Source of the DNA: Ptiloglossa arizonensis
Lineage: Eukaryota > Arthropoda > Insecta > Hymenoptera > Colletidae
Assembly: GCF_051014685.1 (NCBI RefSeq)
Contig: NW_027478396.1
Location: forward strand, 2,170,001-2,234,000
DNA length: 64,000 nt
Reading direction: 5' to 3'
This document shows, piece by piece, positions 36,985-51,400 of the stretch. The notes beneath the pieces were generated by a model. It worked only from the letters and a program-made list of their open reading frames with translations, made no database searches and was not told the DNA's origin. Every line of letters begins with the position of its first letter. The stretch's first letter is position 1. The position numbers were made by a program, and so were the translations under genes.

Positions 36985-38222
36985 GCCATTCCAGTTATTG
37001 GTTTCGAGTATCGGACTTGCGAAATTTTGATGGTCTCTCAACCATTCCTTCACTTCAAACTCCTATATCTCGCGAACGGCCTGAGGAAATCGAGAAATTC
37101 CTGTTGCATCTGAAACTAGAAACTCGCCCGATTACAATGGTGTGTGTACTTTTCCACTAGGCCATTACAGTTATTGGTTTCGTGTATCAGACCTGCGAAA
37201 ATTTTGATGGTTTCTCAACCATTCCTTAACTTCAAACTCCCATATCTCGCGAACGGATTGACGAACTTGAGAAATTCCTGACGCATCTGAAAGCAGAAAC
37301 TCGCCCGATTAGAGCGGTATGTATATTTTTCCCCTAGGCCATTGTAGCTATTTGTTTCGGGTATCAGACTTGCGGAAATTTTGATGGTTTCTCAACCATT
37401 CCTTAACATCAAACTCCCATATGTCGCGAACGGATTGACGAACTCGAGTAATTCCGGTTGCATCTGAAAGTAGAAACTCGCCCGATTACAATGGTGTCTG
37501 TACGTTTCGCCTAGGCCATTCCAGTTATTCGTTTCTAGCATCAGACTTGCGAAAATTTTGATTGTTTGTCAACCATTCCTTAACTTCAAACTCCCATATC
37601 TCGCGAACGGATTGACGTACTCGAGAAATTCCGGTTGCATCTGAAAGTAGAAACTCGCCCGATTACAATGGTGTCTGTACATTTCCCCTAGGCCATTGCA
37701 GTTATTCGTTTCGAGCATCAGACTTGCGAAAATTTTGATGGTTTCTCAACCATTCCTTAACATCAAACTCCCATATCTCGCGAACGGATTGACGAACTCG
37801 AGAAATTCCGGTTGCATCTGAAAGTAGAAACTCGCCCGATTACAGTGGTGTCTGTACGTTTCCCCTAGGCCATTCCAATTATTCGTTTCTAGCATCAGAC
37901 TTGCGAAAATTTTGATTGTTTGTCAACCATTCCATAACTTCAAACACCCATATCTCGCGAACGGATTGACGAACCCGAGAATTTCCTGTTGTATCTGACA
38001 GCAGAAACTCGCCCGATTACAACGGTATGTGTATTGTTGCCCTAGACCATAGTAGTTATTGGTTTCGAGGATCAGACTTGCGAAAATTTTGATGGTTTCT
38101 CAAACATTCCTTAACTTCAAACTCCCATATCTCGCGAACGGATTGACGAACTCGAGAAATTCCTGTTGCATGTGAAAGCAGAAACTCGCCCGATTACAAT
38201 GGTGTGTGTACATTTCCCCTAG
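36985..38222 (+). repeat. B-i 7-monomer unit, copy 2 (1,238 bp)
   Basis: Tandem copy of 35,747-36,984, apparently identical, including private variants gtagctatttg, ttcgcctaggcc and ccaattattcg. A third pass begins at 38,223 with one change (gagtatcagac for gagtatcggac), continues for about two monomers with a further change near 38,523 (gcatatgaaag), and diverges by about 38,580. Confidence 0.88.
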
Positions 38223-41200
38223 GCCATTCCAGTTATTGGTTTCGAGTATCAGACTTGCGAAATTTTGATGGTCTCTCAACCATTCCTTCACTTCAAACTC
38301 CTATATCTCGCGAACGGCCTGAGGAAATCGAGAAATTCCTGTTGCATCTGAAACTAGAAACTCGCCCGATTACAATGGTGTGTGTACTTTTCCACTAGGC
38401 CATTACAGTTATTGGTTTCGTGTATCAGACCTGCGAAAATTTTGATGGTTTCTCAACCATTCCTTAACTTCAAACTCCCATATCTCGCGAACGGATTGAC
38501 GAACTTGAGAAATTCCTGACGCATATGAAAGCAGAAACTCGCCCGATTAGAGCGGTATGTATATTTTTCCCCTAGGCCACTGTAGTTATTTGTTTCGTGT
38601 ATCAGACTTGCGGAAATTTTGATGGTTTCTCAACCATTCCTTAACATCAAACTCCCATATGTCGCGAACGGATTGACGAACTCGAGAAATTCCGGTTGCA
38701 TCTGAAAGTAGAAACTCGCCCGATTACAATGGTGTCTGTACGTTTCCCCTAGGTCATTCCAGTTATTCGATTCTAGCATCAGACTTGCGAAAATTTTGAT
38801 TGTTTGTCAACCATTCCATAACTTCAAACTCCCATATCTCGCGAACGGATTGACGAACCCGAGAATTTCCTGTTGTATCTGACAGCAGAAACTCGCCCGA
38901 TTACAACGGTATGTGTATTGTTGCCCTAGACCATAGTAGTTATTGGTTTCGAGGATCAGACTTGCGAAAATTTTTATGGTTTCTCAAACATTCCTTAACT
39001 TCAAACTCCCATATCTCGCGAACGGATTGACGAACTGGAGAAATTCCTGTCGCATCTGAAAGTAGAAACTCGCCCGATTACAATGGTGTGTGTACATTTC
39101 CCCTAGGCCATTCCAGTTATTGGTTTCGAGTATCAGACTTGCGAAATTTTGATGGTCTCTCAACCATTCCTTCACTTCAAACTCCTATATCTCGCGAACG
39201 GATTGACGAACTCGAGAAATTCCGGTTGCATCTGAAAGTAGAAACTCGCCCGATTACAGTGGTGTCTGTACGTTTCCCCTAGGCCATTCCAGTTATTCGT
39301 TTCTAGCATCAGACTTGCGAAAATTTTGATTGTTTGTCAACCATTCCATAAATTCAAACACCCATATCTCGCGAACGGATTGACGAACCGGAGAATTTCC
39401 TGTTGTATCTGACAGCAGAAACTCGCCCGATTACAACGGTATGTGTATTGTTGCCCTAGACCATAGTAGTTATTGGTTTCGAGGATCAGACTTGCGAAAA
39501 TTTTGATGGTTTCTCAAACATTCCTTAACTTCAAACTCCCATATCTCGCGAACGGATTGACGAACTCGAGAAATTCCTGTTGCATGTGAAAGCAGAAACT
39601 CGCCCGATTACAATGGTGTGTGTACTTTTCCCCTAGGCCATTCCAGTTATTGGTTTCGAGTATCAGAATTGCGAAATTTTGATGGTCTCTCAACCATTCC
39701 TTCACTTCAAACTCCTATATCTCGCGAACGGACTGAGGAAATCGAGAAATTCCTGTCGCATCTGAAAGTAGAAACTCGCCCGATTACAATGGTGTGTGTA
39801 CATTTCCCCTAGGCCATTCCAGTTATTGGTTTCGAGTATCGGACTTGCGAAATTTTGATGGTCTCTCAACCATTCCTTCACTTCAAACTCCTATATCTCG
39901 CGAACGGCCTGAGGAAATCGAGAAATTCCTGTTGCATCTGAAACTAGAAACTCGCCCGATTACAATGGTGTGTGTACTTTTCCACTAGGCCATTACAGTT
40001 ATTGGTTTCGTGTATCAGACCTGCGAAAATTTTGATGGTTTCTCAACCATTCCTTAACTTCAAACTCCCATATCTCGCGAACGGATTGACGAACTTGAGA
40101 AATTCCTGACGCATCTGAAAGCAGAAACTCGCCCGATTAGAGCGGTATGTATATTTTTCCCCTAGGCCATTGTAGCTATTTGTTTCGGGTATCAGACTTG
40201 CGGAAATTTTGATGGTTTCTCAACCATGCCTTAACATCAAACGCCCATATGTCGCGAACGGATTGACGAACTCGAGAAATTCCGGTTGCATCTGAAAGTA
40301 GAAACTCGCCCGATTACAATGGTGTCTGTACGTTTCCCCTAGGTCATTCCAGTTATTCGATTCTAGCATCAGACTTGCGAAAATTTTGATTGTTTGTCAA
40401 CCATTCCATAACTTCAAACTCCCATATCTCGCGAACGGATTGACGAACCCGAGAATTTCCTGTTGTATCTGACAGCAGAAACTCGCCCGATTACAATGGT
40501 GTCTGTACATTTCCCCTAGGCCATTGCAGTTATTCGTTTCGAGCATCAGACTTGCGAAAATTTTGATGGTTACTCAACCATTCCTTAACATCAAACTCCC
40601 ATATCTCGCGAACGGATTGACGTACTCGAGAAATTCCGGTTGCATCTGAAAGTAGAAACTCGCCCGATTACAGTGGTGTCTGTACGTTTCCCCTAGGCCA
40701 TTCCAGTTATTCGTTTCTAGCATCAGACTTGCGAAAATTTTGATTGTTTGTCAACCATTCCATAACTTCAAACACCCATATCTCGCGAACGGATTGACGA
40801 ACCCGAGAATTCCCTGTTGTATCTGACAGCAGAAACTCGCCCGATTACAACGGTATGTGTATTGTTGCCCTAGACCATAGTAGTTATTGGTTTCGAGGAT
40901 CAGACTTGCGAAAATTTTGATTGTTTGTCAACCATTCCATAACTTCAAACACCCATATCTCGCGAACGGATTGACGAACCCGAGAATTTCCTGTTGTATC
41001 TGACAGCAGAAACTCGCCCGATTACAACGGTATGTGTATTGTTGCCCTAGACCATAGTAGTTATTGGTTTCGAGGATCAGACTTGCGAAAATTTTGATGG
41101 TCTCTCAACCATTCCTTCACTTCAAACTTCCATATCTCGCGAACGGACTGAGGAAATCGAGAAATTCCTGTCGCATCTGAAAGTAGAAACTCGCCCGATT

Positions 41201-42994
41201 ACAATGGTGTGTGTACATTTCCCCTAGGCCATTCCAGTTATTGGTTTCGAGTATCGGACTTGCGAAATTTTGATGGTCTCTCAACCATTCCTTCACTTCA
41301 AACTCCTATATCTCGCGAACGGCCTGAGGAAATCGAGAAATTCCTGTTGCATCTGAAACTAGAAACTCGCCCGATTACAATGGTGTGTGTACTTTTCCAC
41401 TAGGCCATTACAGTTATTGGTTTCGTGTATCAGACCTGCGAAAATTTTGATGGTTTCTCAACCATTCCTTAACTTCAAACTCCCATATCTCGCGAACGGA
41501 TTGACGAACTTGAGAAATTCCTGACGCATCTGAAAGCAGAAACTCGCCCGATTAGAGCGGTATGTATATTTTTCCCCTAGGCCATTGTAGCTATTTGTTT
41601 CGGGTATCAGACTTGCGGAAATTTTGATGGTTTCTCAACCATTCCTTAACATCAAACTCCCATATGTCGCGAACGGATTGACGAACTCGAGAAATTCCGG
41701 TTGCATCTGAAAGTAGAAACTCGCCCGATTACAATGGTGTCTGTACGTTTCCCCTAGGTCATTCCAGTTATTCGATTCTAGCATCAGACTTGCGAAAATT
41801 TTGATTGTTTGTCAACCATTCCATAACTTCAAACTCCCATATCTCGCGAACGGATTGACGAACCCGAGAATTCCCTGTTGTATCTGACAGCAGAAACTCG
41901 CCCGATTACAACGGTATGTGTATTGTTGCCCTAGACCATAGTAGTTATTGGTTTCGAGGATCAGACTTGCGAAAATTTTGATTGTTTGTCAACCATTCCA
42001 TAACTTCAAACACCCATATCTCGCGAACGGATTGACGAACCCGAGAATTTCCTGTTGTATCTGACAGCAGAAACTCGCCCGATTACAACGGTATGTGTAT
42101 TTCTCCCCTAGGCCATTCCAGTTACCGGTTTCGAGTATCAGAGCAGCGAAAGTTTTGATGGTTTCTCAACCATTCCATAACTTCAAACACCCATATCTCG
42201 CGAACGGATTGACGAACCCGAGAATTTCCTGTTGTATCTGACAGCAGAAACTCGCCCGATTACAACGGTATGTGTATTGTTGCCCTAGACCATAGTAGTT
42301 ATTGGTTTCGAGGATCAGACTTGCGAAAATTTTGATGGTCTCTCAACCATTCCTTCACTTCAAACTCCCATATCTCGCGAACGGACTGAGGAAATCGAGA
42401 AATTCCTGTCGCATCTGAAAGTAGAAACTCGCCCGATTTCAATGGTGTGTGTACATTTCCCCAAGGCCATTCCAGTTATTGGTTTCGAGAATCAGACTTG
42501 CGAAATTTTTATGGTCTCTCAACCATTCCTTCACTTCAAACTCCTATATCTCGCGAACGGACTGAGGAAATCGAGAAATTCCTTGTGCATCTGAAACTAG
42601 AAACTCGCCCGATTACAATGGTGTGTGTACTTTTCCACTAGGCCATTCCAGGTATTGGTTTCGTGTATCAGACCTGCGAAAATTTAATGGTTTCTCAACC
42701 ATTCCTTAACTTCAAACTCCCATATCTCGCGAACGTATTGGCGAACTTGAGAAATTCCTGACGCATCTGAAAGCAGAAACTCGCCCGATTAGAACGGTAT
42801 GTATATTTTTCACCTAGGCCATTGTAGTTATTTGTTTCGGGTATCAGACTTGCGGAAATTTTGATGGTTTCTCAACTATTCCTTAACTTCAAACTCCCAT
42901 ATCTCGCGAACGGATTGACGTACTCGAGGAATTCCTGTTGTATCTGAAAGTAGAAACTCGCCCGATTACATTGGTATGTGTACTTCTCCCCTGG

Positions 42995-45471
42995 GCCATT
43001 CCTGTTAGTCGTTTCTAGCTTCAGAATTGCGAAGATTTTAATGGTTTCTCAACCATTCCTTAACTTCAAACTCCATATCTCGCGAACGGATTGACGAACT
43101 CGAGAAATGCCTGTTGCATCTAAAAGCAGAAACTCGCCCGATTACAACGGTATGTGTATTTTTGCCCTAGCCCAAAGTAGTTATTGGTTCCGAGTATCAG
43201 ACTTGCGAAAATTTGGATGGTTTCTCAACCATTCATCAACTTCGAACTCCCATATCTCGCGAACGGATTGACGAATACGAAAAATTTCTGTTGCATCTGA
43301 AAGTAGAAACTCTCCCGATTGCAACGGTATGTGTATTTTTCCGCTAGGCCATTGTAGTTATTTGTTTCGAGTATCAGACTTGCGAAAATTTTGAAGGTTT
43401 CTCATCTATTCCTTAATTTCAAACTCGCATATCTCGCGAACGGATTGACGAACTCGAGAAATGCCGTTTGCATCTAAAAGCAGAAACTCGCCCGATTACA
43501 ACGGTATGTTTATTTTTGCCCTAGGCCATAATAGTTATTGGTTTCGAGTATCAGACTTGCGAAAATTTTGATGGTTTCTCAACCATTCCTTAACTTCGAA
43601 CTCCCATATCTCGCGAACGGATTGACGAACTCGAGGAATTCCTGTTGAATCTGAAAGTCGAAACTCGCTGGATTACAATGGTGTGTGTATTTCTCCCCTA
43701 GGCTATTCCAGTTATTGGTTTCGAGTATCAGACTTGTGAAAGTTTTAATGGTTTCTCAACCATTCCTTAACTTCAAACTCCCATATCTCGCGAACGGATT
43801 GACGAACTCGAGAAATGCCGTTTGCATCTAAAAGCAGAAACTCGCCCGATTACAACGGTATGTTTATTTTTGCCCTAGGCCATAATAGTTATTGGTTTCG
43901 AGTATCAGACTTGCGAAAATTTTGATGGTTTCTCAACCATTCCTTAACTTCGAACTCCCATATCTCGCGAACGGATTGACGAACTCGAGGAATTCCTGTT
44001 GAATCTGAAAGTCGAAACTCGCTGGATTACAATGGTGTGTGTATTTCTCCCCTAGGCTATTCCAGTTATTGGTTTCGAGTATCAGACTTGTGAAAGTTTT
44101 AATGGTTTCTCAACCATTCCTTAACTTCAAACTCCCATATCTCGCGAACGGATTGACGAACTCGAGAAATTCCTGTCGCATCTGAAAGTAGAAACTCGCC
44201 CGATTACAACGGTATTTGTATTTTTCCCCTAGGCCATTGTAGTTATTGCTTTCGAGTATCAGACTTGCGAAAACTCTGATGGTTTCTCAACCATTCCTTA
44301 ACTTCAAACACCCATATCTCGCGAACGTATTGACGAACTCGAGAAATTCCTGTTGCATCTGAAAGTAGAAACTCGCCCGATTACAATGGTGTGTGTACTT
44401 TTCCCCCAGGCCATTCCAGTTATTGGTTTCGTGTATCAGACTTGCGAAATTTTTTATTGTTTCTCAACCATTCCTTAACTTCAAACGCCCATACCTCGCG
44501 AACGGATTGACGAACTCGAGAAATTCCTATTGCATCTGAAGGCAGAAACTCGCCCGATTACAATGGTGTGTGTACTTTTCCCCTAGGCCATTCCAGTTAT
44601 TGGTTTCGTGTATCAGACTTGCGAAATATTTGATTGTTTCTCAACCACTCCTAAACATCAAACTCCCATATCTCGCGAACCGGTTGAAGAACTCGAGAAA
44701 TTCCTGTTGCATCTGAAATTTGAAACTCGCCCGATTACAACGGTATGTGTATTTTTGCTCTAGACCATAGTAGTTATTGGTTTCTAGTATCAGACTTGCG
44801 AAAATTTTGATTGTTTGTCAACCATTCCATAACTTCAAACTCCCATATCTCGCGAACGGATTGACGCAGCCGAAAAATTTCTGTTGCATCTGGAAGTAGA
44901 AACTCGCACGATTACAACGGTATGTATATTTTTCCCCTAGGCCATTGTAATTATTGGTTTCGAGTATCAGACTTGCAAAAATTTTGATGGTTTCTCAACC
45001 ATTCCTTATCGTCAAACTCCCATATCTCGCGAACGGATTGGCGAACTCGAGAAATTCCGGTTGCATCTGAAAGTAGAAACTCGCCCGATTACATTGGTGT
45101 GTGTACTTTTCCCCTAGGCCATTGTAGTTATTGGTTTCGAGTATCAGACTTGCGAAAATTTTGATGGTTTCTCAACCATTCCTTAACTTCAAACTCCCAC
45201 ATCTCGCAAACGGATTGACGAACTCGAGAAATACCGGTTGCACCTGAAAGTAGAATCTCGCCCGATTATAATGGTGTCTGTACTTTTCCCCTAGGCCATT
45301 CCAGTTATTCGATTCTAGCATCAAACTTGCGAAAATTTTGATGGTTTCTCAACCATTCCTTAACTTCAAACTCCCATATCTCGCGAACGGATTGACGAAT
45401 TCGGGAAATTAATTTTGCATCAGAAAGTAGAAACTCGCCCGATTACAATGGTATGTGTACTTCTCCCCTAG
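42995..45471 (+). repeat. B-ii: diverged family B monomers with a dimer duplication
   Basis: Fourteen monomers, 1 bp short overall. Copies are more individual than in B-i. The exception is a 354-bp dimer duplicated in tandem, about 43,429-43,782 and 43,783-44,168, marked by gaaatgccgtttgcatc, ggccataatag and gtcgaaactcgctgg. Outside that duplication no repeat period above the monomer was evident to me. Confidence 0.8.
43429..44168 (+). repeat. Tandem duplication of a dimer (354 bp)
   Basis: Two-monomer units follow each other with the markers gaaatgccgtttg at 43,457 and 43,811, and ggctattccag at 43,702 and 44,056. The copies look the same by eye. The sequence upstream (tttgaaggtttctcatc) and downstream (gaaattcctgtcgc) departs from the unit, so the event is small and recent. 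Confidence 0.85.
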
Positions 45472-48400
45472 GCCAGTCCAGTTATTCGTTCATAGCATCA
45501 GAATTGCGAAACTTTTGATTGTTTCTCAACCATCTCTTAAGTCCAAACTCCGATATTTCGCGAACGGATTGACGAATCCGAAAAGTTTCTGTTGCATCTG
45601 AAAGTAGAAACTCTCCCGATTACAATGGTATGTGTATTTTTCCCCTAGACCGTTATAGTTATTTGTTTCGGGTATCAGGCTTGCGAAAATTTTGATGGTT
45701 TCTCAACCATCTCTTAATTCCAAACTCCGATATTTCGCGAACGGATTCACGATTCCGAAAAATTTCTGTTGCATCTGAAAGTAGAAACACTCCCGATTAC
45801 AACGGTATATGTATTTTTCCCCTAGGCCATTGTAGTTATTGGTTTCGAGTATCAGACTTGCCAAATTTTGTTGGTTTCTCAACCATTCCTCCACTTCAAA
45901 CTCCTATATCTCGCGAACGGACAGCGGACATCGAGAAATTTCTGTTGCATCTGAAAGTAGAAACTCTCCCGATTACAACGGTATGTGTACTTTTACCCTA
46001 GGCTATTGTAGTTATTGGTTTCGAGTATCAGACTTGAGAAAATTTTGATGGATTCTCAACCATTCCTTAACTTCAAACTACCATATCTCGCGAACGGATT
46101 GACGAACTCGAGAATTTCCTGTTGCATCTGAAAACAGAAACTCGCCCGATTACAACGGTATGTGTATTTTTGCTCTGGGCCATTCCAGTTATTGGTTTAG
46201 AGTATCAGAATTGCGAAAATTTTGGTGGTTTCTTAACAATCTCTTAACTCCAAACTTCGATATTTCGCGAACGGATGGACGAATTCGAAAAATTTTGTTG
46301 CGTCTGAAAGCAGAAACTCTCCCGATGAGAACGGTATGTGCAGTTTTCCCCTAGGAGATTGTAGTTATTGGTTTCGAGTATCAGACTTGCGAAAATTTTG
46401 ATGGATTCTCAACCATTCCTCAACTTCAAACTCCCATATCTCGCGAACGGATTGACGAACTCGAGAAATTCCTGTTTCATCTGAAAGTAGAAACCCGCCC
46501 TAATACAATGGCGTGTGTACTTTTCGCCTAGGCCATTCCAGTTATTGGTTTCGAGTACCAGAATTGCGAAAATTTTGATGGTTTCTCAACCATTCCTTAA
46601 ATTCAAACTCCCATATCTCGCGAACGGATAGAGGAACTCGAGAAATTCCTGTTGCATCTGAAAGTAGAAACTCGCCCGATTACAATGGTGTGTGTACTTA
46701 TCCCCTAGGCCATTCCAGTTATTGGTTTCGGGTATCAGAATTGCGAAAATTTTGATGGTTTCTCAACCATCTCTTAACTTCAAACTACCATATCTCGCGA
46801 TCGGTTTGACCAGATCGCGAAATTCCTGTTGCATCTGACAGCAGAAACTCCCCCGATTACAACGGTATATGTATTTTTGCCCTAGGCCATAGTAGTTACT
46901 CGTTTCGAGTATCAGACTTGCGAAAATTTTGATGGATTCTCAACCATTCCTTAACTTCAAACTCCCATATCTCGCGAACGGATTGACGAACTCGAAAAAT
47001 TCCTGTTGCATCTGAAAGTAGAAACCCGCCCTAATACAATGGCGTGTGTACTTTTCCCCTAGGCCATTCCAGTTATTGGTTGCGAGTACCAGAATTCGAA
47101 AATTTTGATGGTTTCTCAACCATTCCTTAACTTCAAAATTCCATATCTCGCGAACGGATTGACGAACTTGAGAAATTCCTGTTGCGTCTGAAAGTAGAAA
47201 CTCGCCCGATTACAATGGTGTGTTTACTTTTCCCCTAGGCCATTGTAGTTATTGATTTCGAGTATCTGCCCAGCGAAAATTTTGATGGTTGCTCAACCAT
47301 CTCTTAACTCCAAAATCCGATATTTCGCGAACGGATTGACGAATCCGACAAATTTCTGTTGCGTCTGAAAGTACAAGCTCTCCCGATTACAACGGTATGT
47401 GTATTTTTCCCCTGGGCCATTGTAGTTATTAGTTTCGAGTATCAGACTTACGAAAATTTTGATGGTTTCTCAACCATTCCTTAACTTCATACTCCCATAT
47501 CTCGCGAAAGGATAGACGAACTCGAGAAATTCCTGTTGCATCTGAAAGTAGAAACCCGCCCTAATACAATGGCGTGTGTACTTTTCGCCTAGGCCATTCC
47601 AGTTATTGGTTTCGAGTACCAGAATTGCGAAAATTTTGATGGTTTCTCAACCATTCCTTAAATTCAAACTCCCATATCTCGCGAACGGATAGAGGAACTC
47701 GAGAAATTCCTGTTCCATCTGAAAGCAGAAACTCGCCCGATTACAATGGTTTGTGTACTTTTCCCCTAGGCCATTCCAGTTATTGGTTTAGAGTATCAGA
47801 ATTGCGAAAATTTTGGTGGTTTCTTAACCATCTCTTAATTCCAAACTTCGATATTTCGCGAACGGATTGACGAATTCGAAAAATTTCTGTTGCGTCTGAA
47901 AGCAGAAACTCTCCCGATTAGAACGGCATGTGCATTTTTCCCCTAGGCCATTGTAGTTATTGATTTCGAGTATCTGACCAGCGAAAATTTTGGTGGTTTC
48001 TCAACCATCTCTTAACTCCAAACTGCGATACTTCGCGAACGGATTGACGAATTCGAAAAATTACTGTTGTGTCTGAAAGCAGAAACTCTCCCGATTAGAA
48101 CGGTATGTGCATTTTTCCCCTAGGCCATTGTAGTTATTGGTTTCGAGTATCAGACTTGCGAAGATTTTGATGGATTCTCAACCATTCCTTAAATTCAAAC
48201 TCCCATATCTCGCGAACGGATTGACGAATCCGACAAATTTCTGTTGCGACTGAAAGTAGAAGCTCTCCCGATTACAACGGTATGTGTATTTTTCCCCTTG
48301 GCCATTGTAGGTATTTGTTTCGAGTATCAGACTTGCAAAAATTTTGATGGTTTCTCAACCATTCCTTATATTCAAACCCCCATATCTCACGAACGGATTG

Positions 48401-51400
48401 GCGAACTCGAGAAATTCCGGTTGCATCAGAAAGTAGAAACTCGCCCAATTACAATGGTGTGTGTACTTTTCACCTAGGCCATTGTAGTTATTGGTTTCGA
48501 GTATCAGATTTTCGAAAATTTTGATTGTTTGTCAACCATTCCATATATTCAAACTCCCATATCTCGCGAACGGATTGACGAATCCGAAAAATTTCTGTTA
48601 CATCTGAAAGTAGAAACTCGCCCGATTACAATGTTGTGTGTACTTTTCCCCTAGGCCATTCCAGTTATTGGTTTCGAGTACCAGAATTGCGAAAATTTTG
48701 ATGGTTTCTCAACCATTCCTTAACTTCAAACTCCCATATCTCGCGAACAGATAGACGAACTCGAGAAATTCCTGTTGCATCTGAAAGTAGAAACTCGCCC
48801 GATTACAATGGTGTGTGTACTTTTCCCCTAGGCCATTCCAGTTATTGGTTTCGAGTATCAGAATTGCGAAAATTTTGATGGTTTCTCAACCATCTCTTAA
48901 ATCCAAACTCCGATATTTCGCGAACGGATTGACGAATTCGAAAAATTACTGTTGCGACTGAATGTAGAAGCTCTCCCGATTACAACGGTATGTGTATTTT
49001 TCCCCTTGGCCATTGTAGGTATTTGTTTCGAGTATCAGACTTGCAAAAATTTTGATGGTTTCTCAACCATTCCTTATATTCAAACCCCCATATCTAGCGA
49101 ACGGATTGGCGAACTCGAGAAATTCCGGTTGCATCAGAAAGTAGAAACTCGCCCGATTACAATGGTGTGTGTACTTTTCCCCTAGGCCATTGTAGTTATT
49201 GGTTTCGAGTTTCAGATTTTCGAAAATTTTGATTGTTTGTCAACCATTCCATATATTCAAACTCCCATATCTCGCGAACGGATTGACGAATCCGAAAAAT
49301 TTCTGTTACATCTGAAAGTAGAAACTCGCCCGATTACAATGGTGTGTGTACTTTTCCCCTAAGCCATTGTAGTTATTGATTTCGAGTGTCTGACCAGCGA
49401 AAATTTTGATGGTTGCTCAACCATCTCTTAACTCCAAAATCCGATATTTCGCGAACGGATTGACGAATCCGACAAATTTCTGTTGCGACTGAAAGTAGAA
49501 GCTCTCCCGATTACAACGGTATGTGTATTTTTCCCCTTGGCCATTGTAGGTATTTGTTTCGAGTATCAGACTTGCAAAAATTTTGATGGTTTCTCAACCA
49601 TTCCTTATATTCAAACCCCCATATCTCACGAACGGATTGGCGAACTCGAGAAATTCCGGTTGCATCAGAAAGTAGAAACTCGCCCGATTACAATGGTGTG
49701 TGTACTTTTCACCTAGGCCATTGTAGTTATTGGTTTCGAGTATCAGATTTTCGAAAATTTTGATTGTTTGTCAACCATTCCATATATTCAAACTCCCATA
49801 TCTCGCGAACGGATTGACGAATCCGAAAAATTTCTGTTACATCTGAAAGTAGAAACTCGCCCGATTACAATGGTGTGTGTACTTTTCCCCTAGGCCATTC
49901 CAGTTATTGGTTTCGAGTATCAGACTTGCGAAAATTTTGATGGTTTCCCAACCATTCCTTAACTTCAAACTGCCATATCTCGCGAACGGATTGACGAACT
50001 CGAGAAATTCCTATTGCATCTGAAAGTAGAAACTCGCCCGATTACAATGGTGTGTGTACTTTTCCCCTAGGCCATTCCAGTTATTGGTTACGAGTATCAG
50101 ACTTGCGAAAATTTTGATGGTTTCCCAACCATTCCTTAACTTCAAACTGCCATATCTCGCGAACGGATTGACGAACTCGAGAAATTCCTATTGCATCTGA
50201 AAGTAGAAACTCGCCCAATTACAATGGTGTGTGTACTTTTCCCCTAGGCCATTCCAGTTATTGGTTTCGAGTATCAGAATTGCGAAAATTTTGATGGTTT
50301 CTCAACCATCTCTTAACTCCAAACTCCGATATTTCGCGAACGGATTGACGAATTCGAAAAATTACTGTTGCGACTGAAAGTAGAAGCTCTCCCGATTACA
50401 ACGGTATGTGTATTTTTCCCCTTGGCCATTGTAGGTATTTGTTTCGAGTATCAGACTTGCAAAAATTTTGATGGTTTCTCAACCATTCCTTATATTCAAA
50501 CCCCCATATCTAGCGAACGGATTGGCGAACTCGAGAAATTCCGGTTGCATCAGAAAGTAGAAACTCGCCCGATTACAATGGTGTGTGTACTTTTCCCCTA
50601 GGCCATTGTAGTTATTGGTTTCGAGTTTCAGATTTTCGAAAATTTTGATTGTTTGTCAACCATTCCATATATTCAAACTCCCATATCTCGCGAACGGATT
50701 GACGAATCCGAAAAATTTCTGTTACATCTGAAAGTAGAAACTCGCCCGATTACAATGGTGTGTGTTCTTTTCCCCTAGGCCATTCCAGTTATTGGTTTCG
50801 AGTATCAGACTTGCGAAAATTTTGATGGTTTCCCAACCATTCCTTAACTTCAAACTGCCATATCTCGCGAACGGATTGACGAACTCGAGAAATTCCTATT
50901 GCATCTGAAAGTAGAAACTCGCCCGATTTTAATGGTGTGTGTACTTTTCCCCTAGGCCATTCCAGTTATTGGTTTCGAGTACCAGACTTGCGAAAATTTT
51001 GATGGTTTCTCAACCATTCCTTAACTTCAAACTCCCATATCTCGCGAACGGATTGACGAACTCGAGAAATTCCTGTTGCATCTGAAAGCAGAAACTCGCC
51101 CGTTAACAATGGAATGTGTATTTTTCCCCTAGGCCATTGTAGGTATTGCTTTCGAGTATCAGACTTGCGAAAATTTTGATGATTTCTCAACCATTCCATA
51201 ACTTCAAACTCCCATATCTCGCGAACGGATTGACGAACTCGAGAAATTCCTATTGCATCTGAAGGCAGAAACTCGCCCGATTACAATGGTGTGTGTACTT
51301 TTCCCCTACGCCATTGCAGTTATTGGTTTCGAGTATCAGACTTGCGAAAATTTTAATGGACACTCAACCATTCCTTAAATTCAATCTCCCATATCTCGCG

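Larger units (their letters stand above)
33094..42994 (+). repeat. B-i: 7-monomer higher-order repeat and larger duplications
   Basis: Fifty-six monomers, 11 bp short overall because the gcgaaattttgatggtctc subtype is 176 bp. The region is built from a limited set of private monomers: gcatctgaaactagaaac with ggcctgaggaaatcg; cctgacgcatctg with gattagagcgg; cgggtatcagacttgcgg; ttcgtttctagcatcag with gattgtttgtc; and gttgtatctgacagcag followed by tattgttgccctagacc. These recur at 7-, 8- and 31-monomer steps. A clean 7-monomer tandem lies at 35,747-38,222. Confidence 0.87.
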
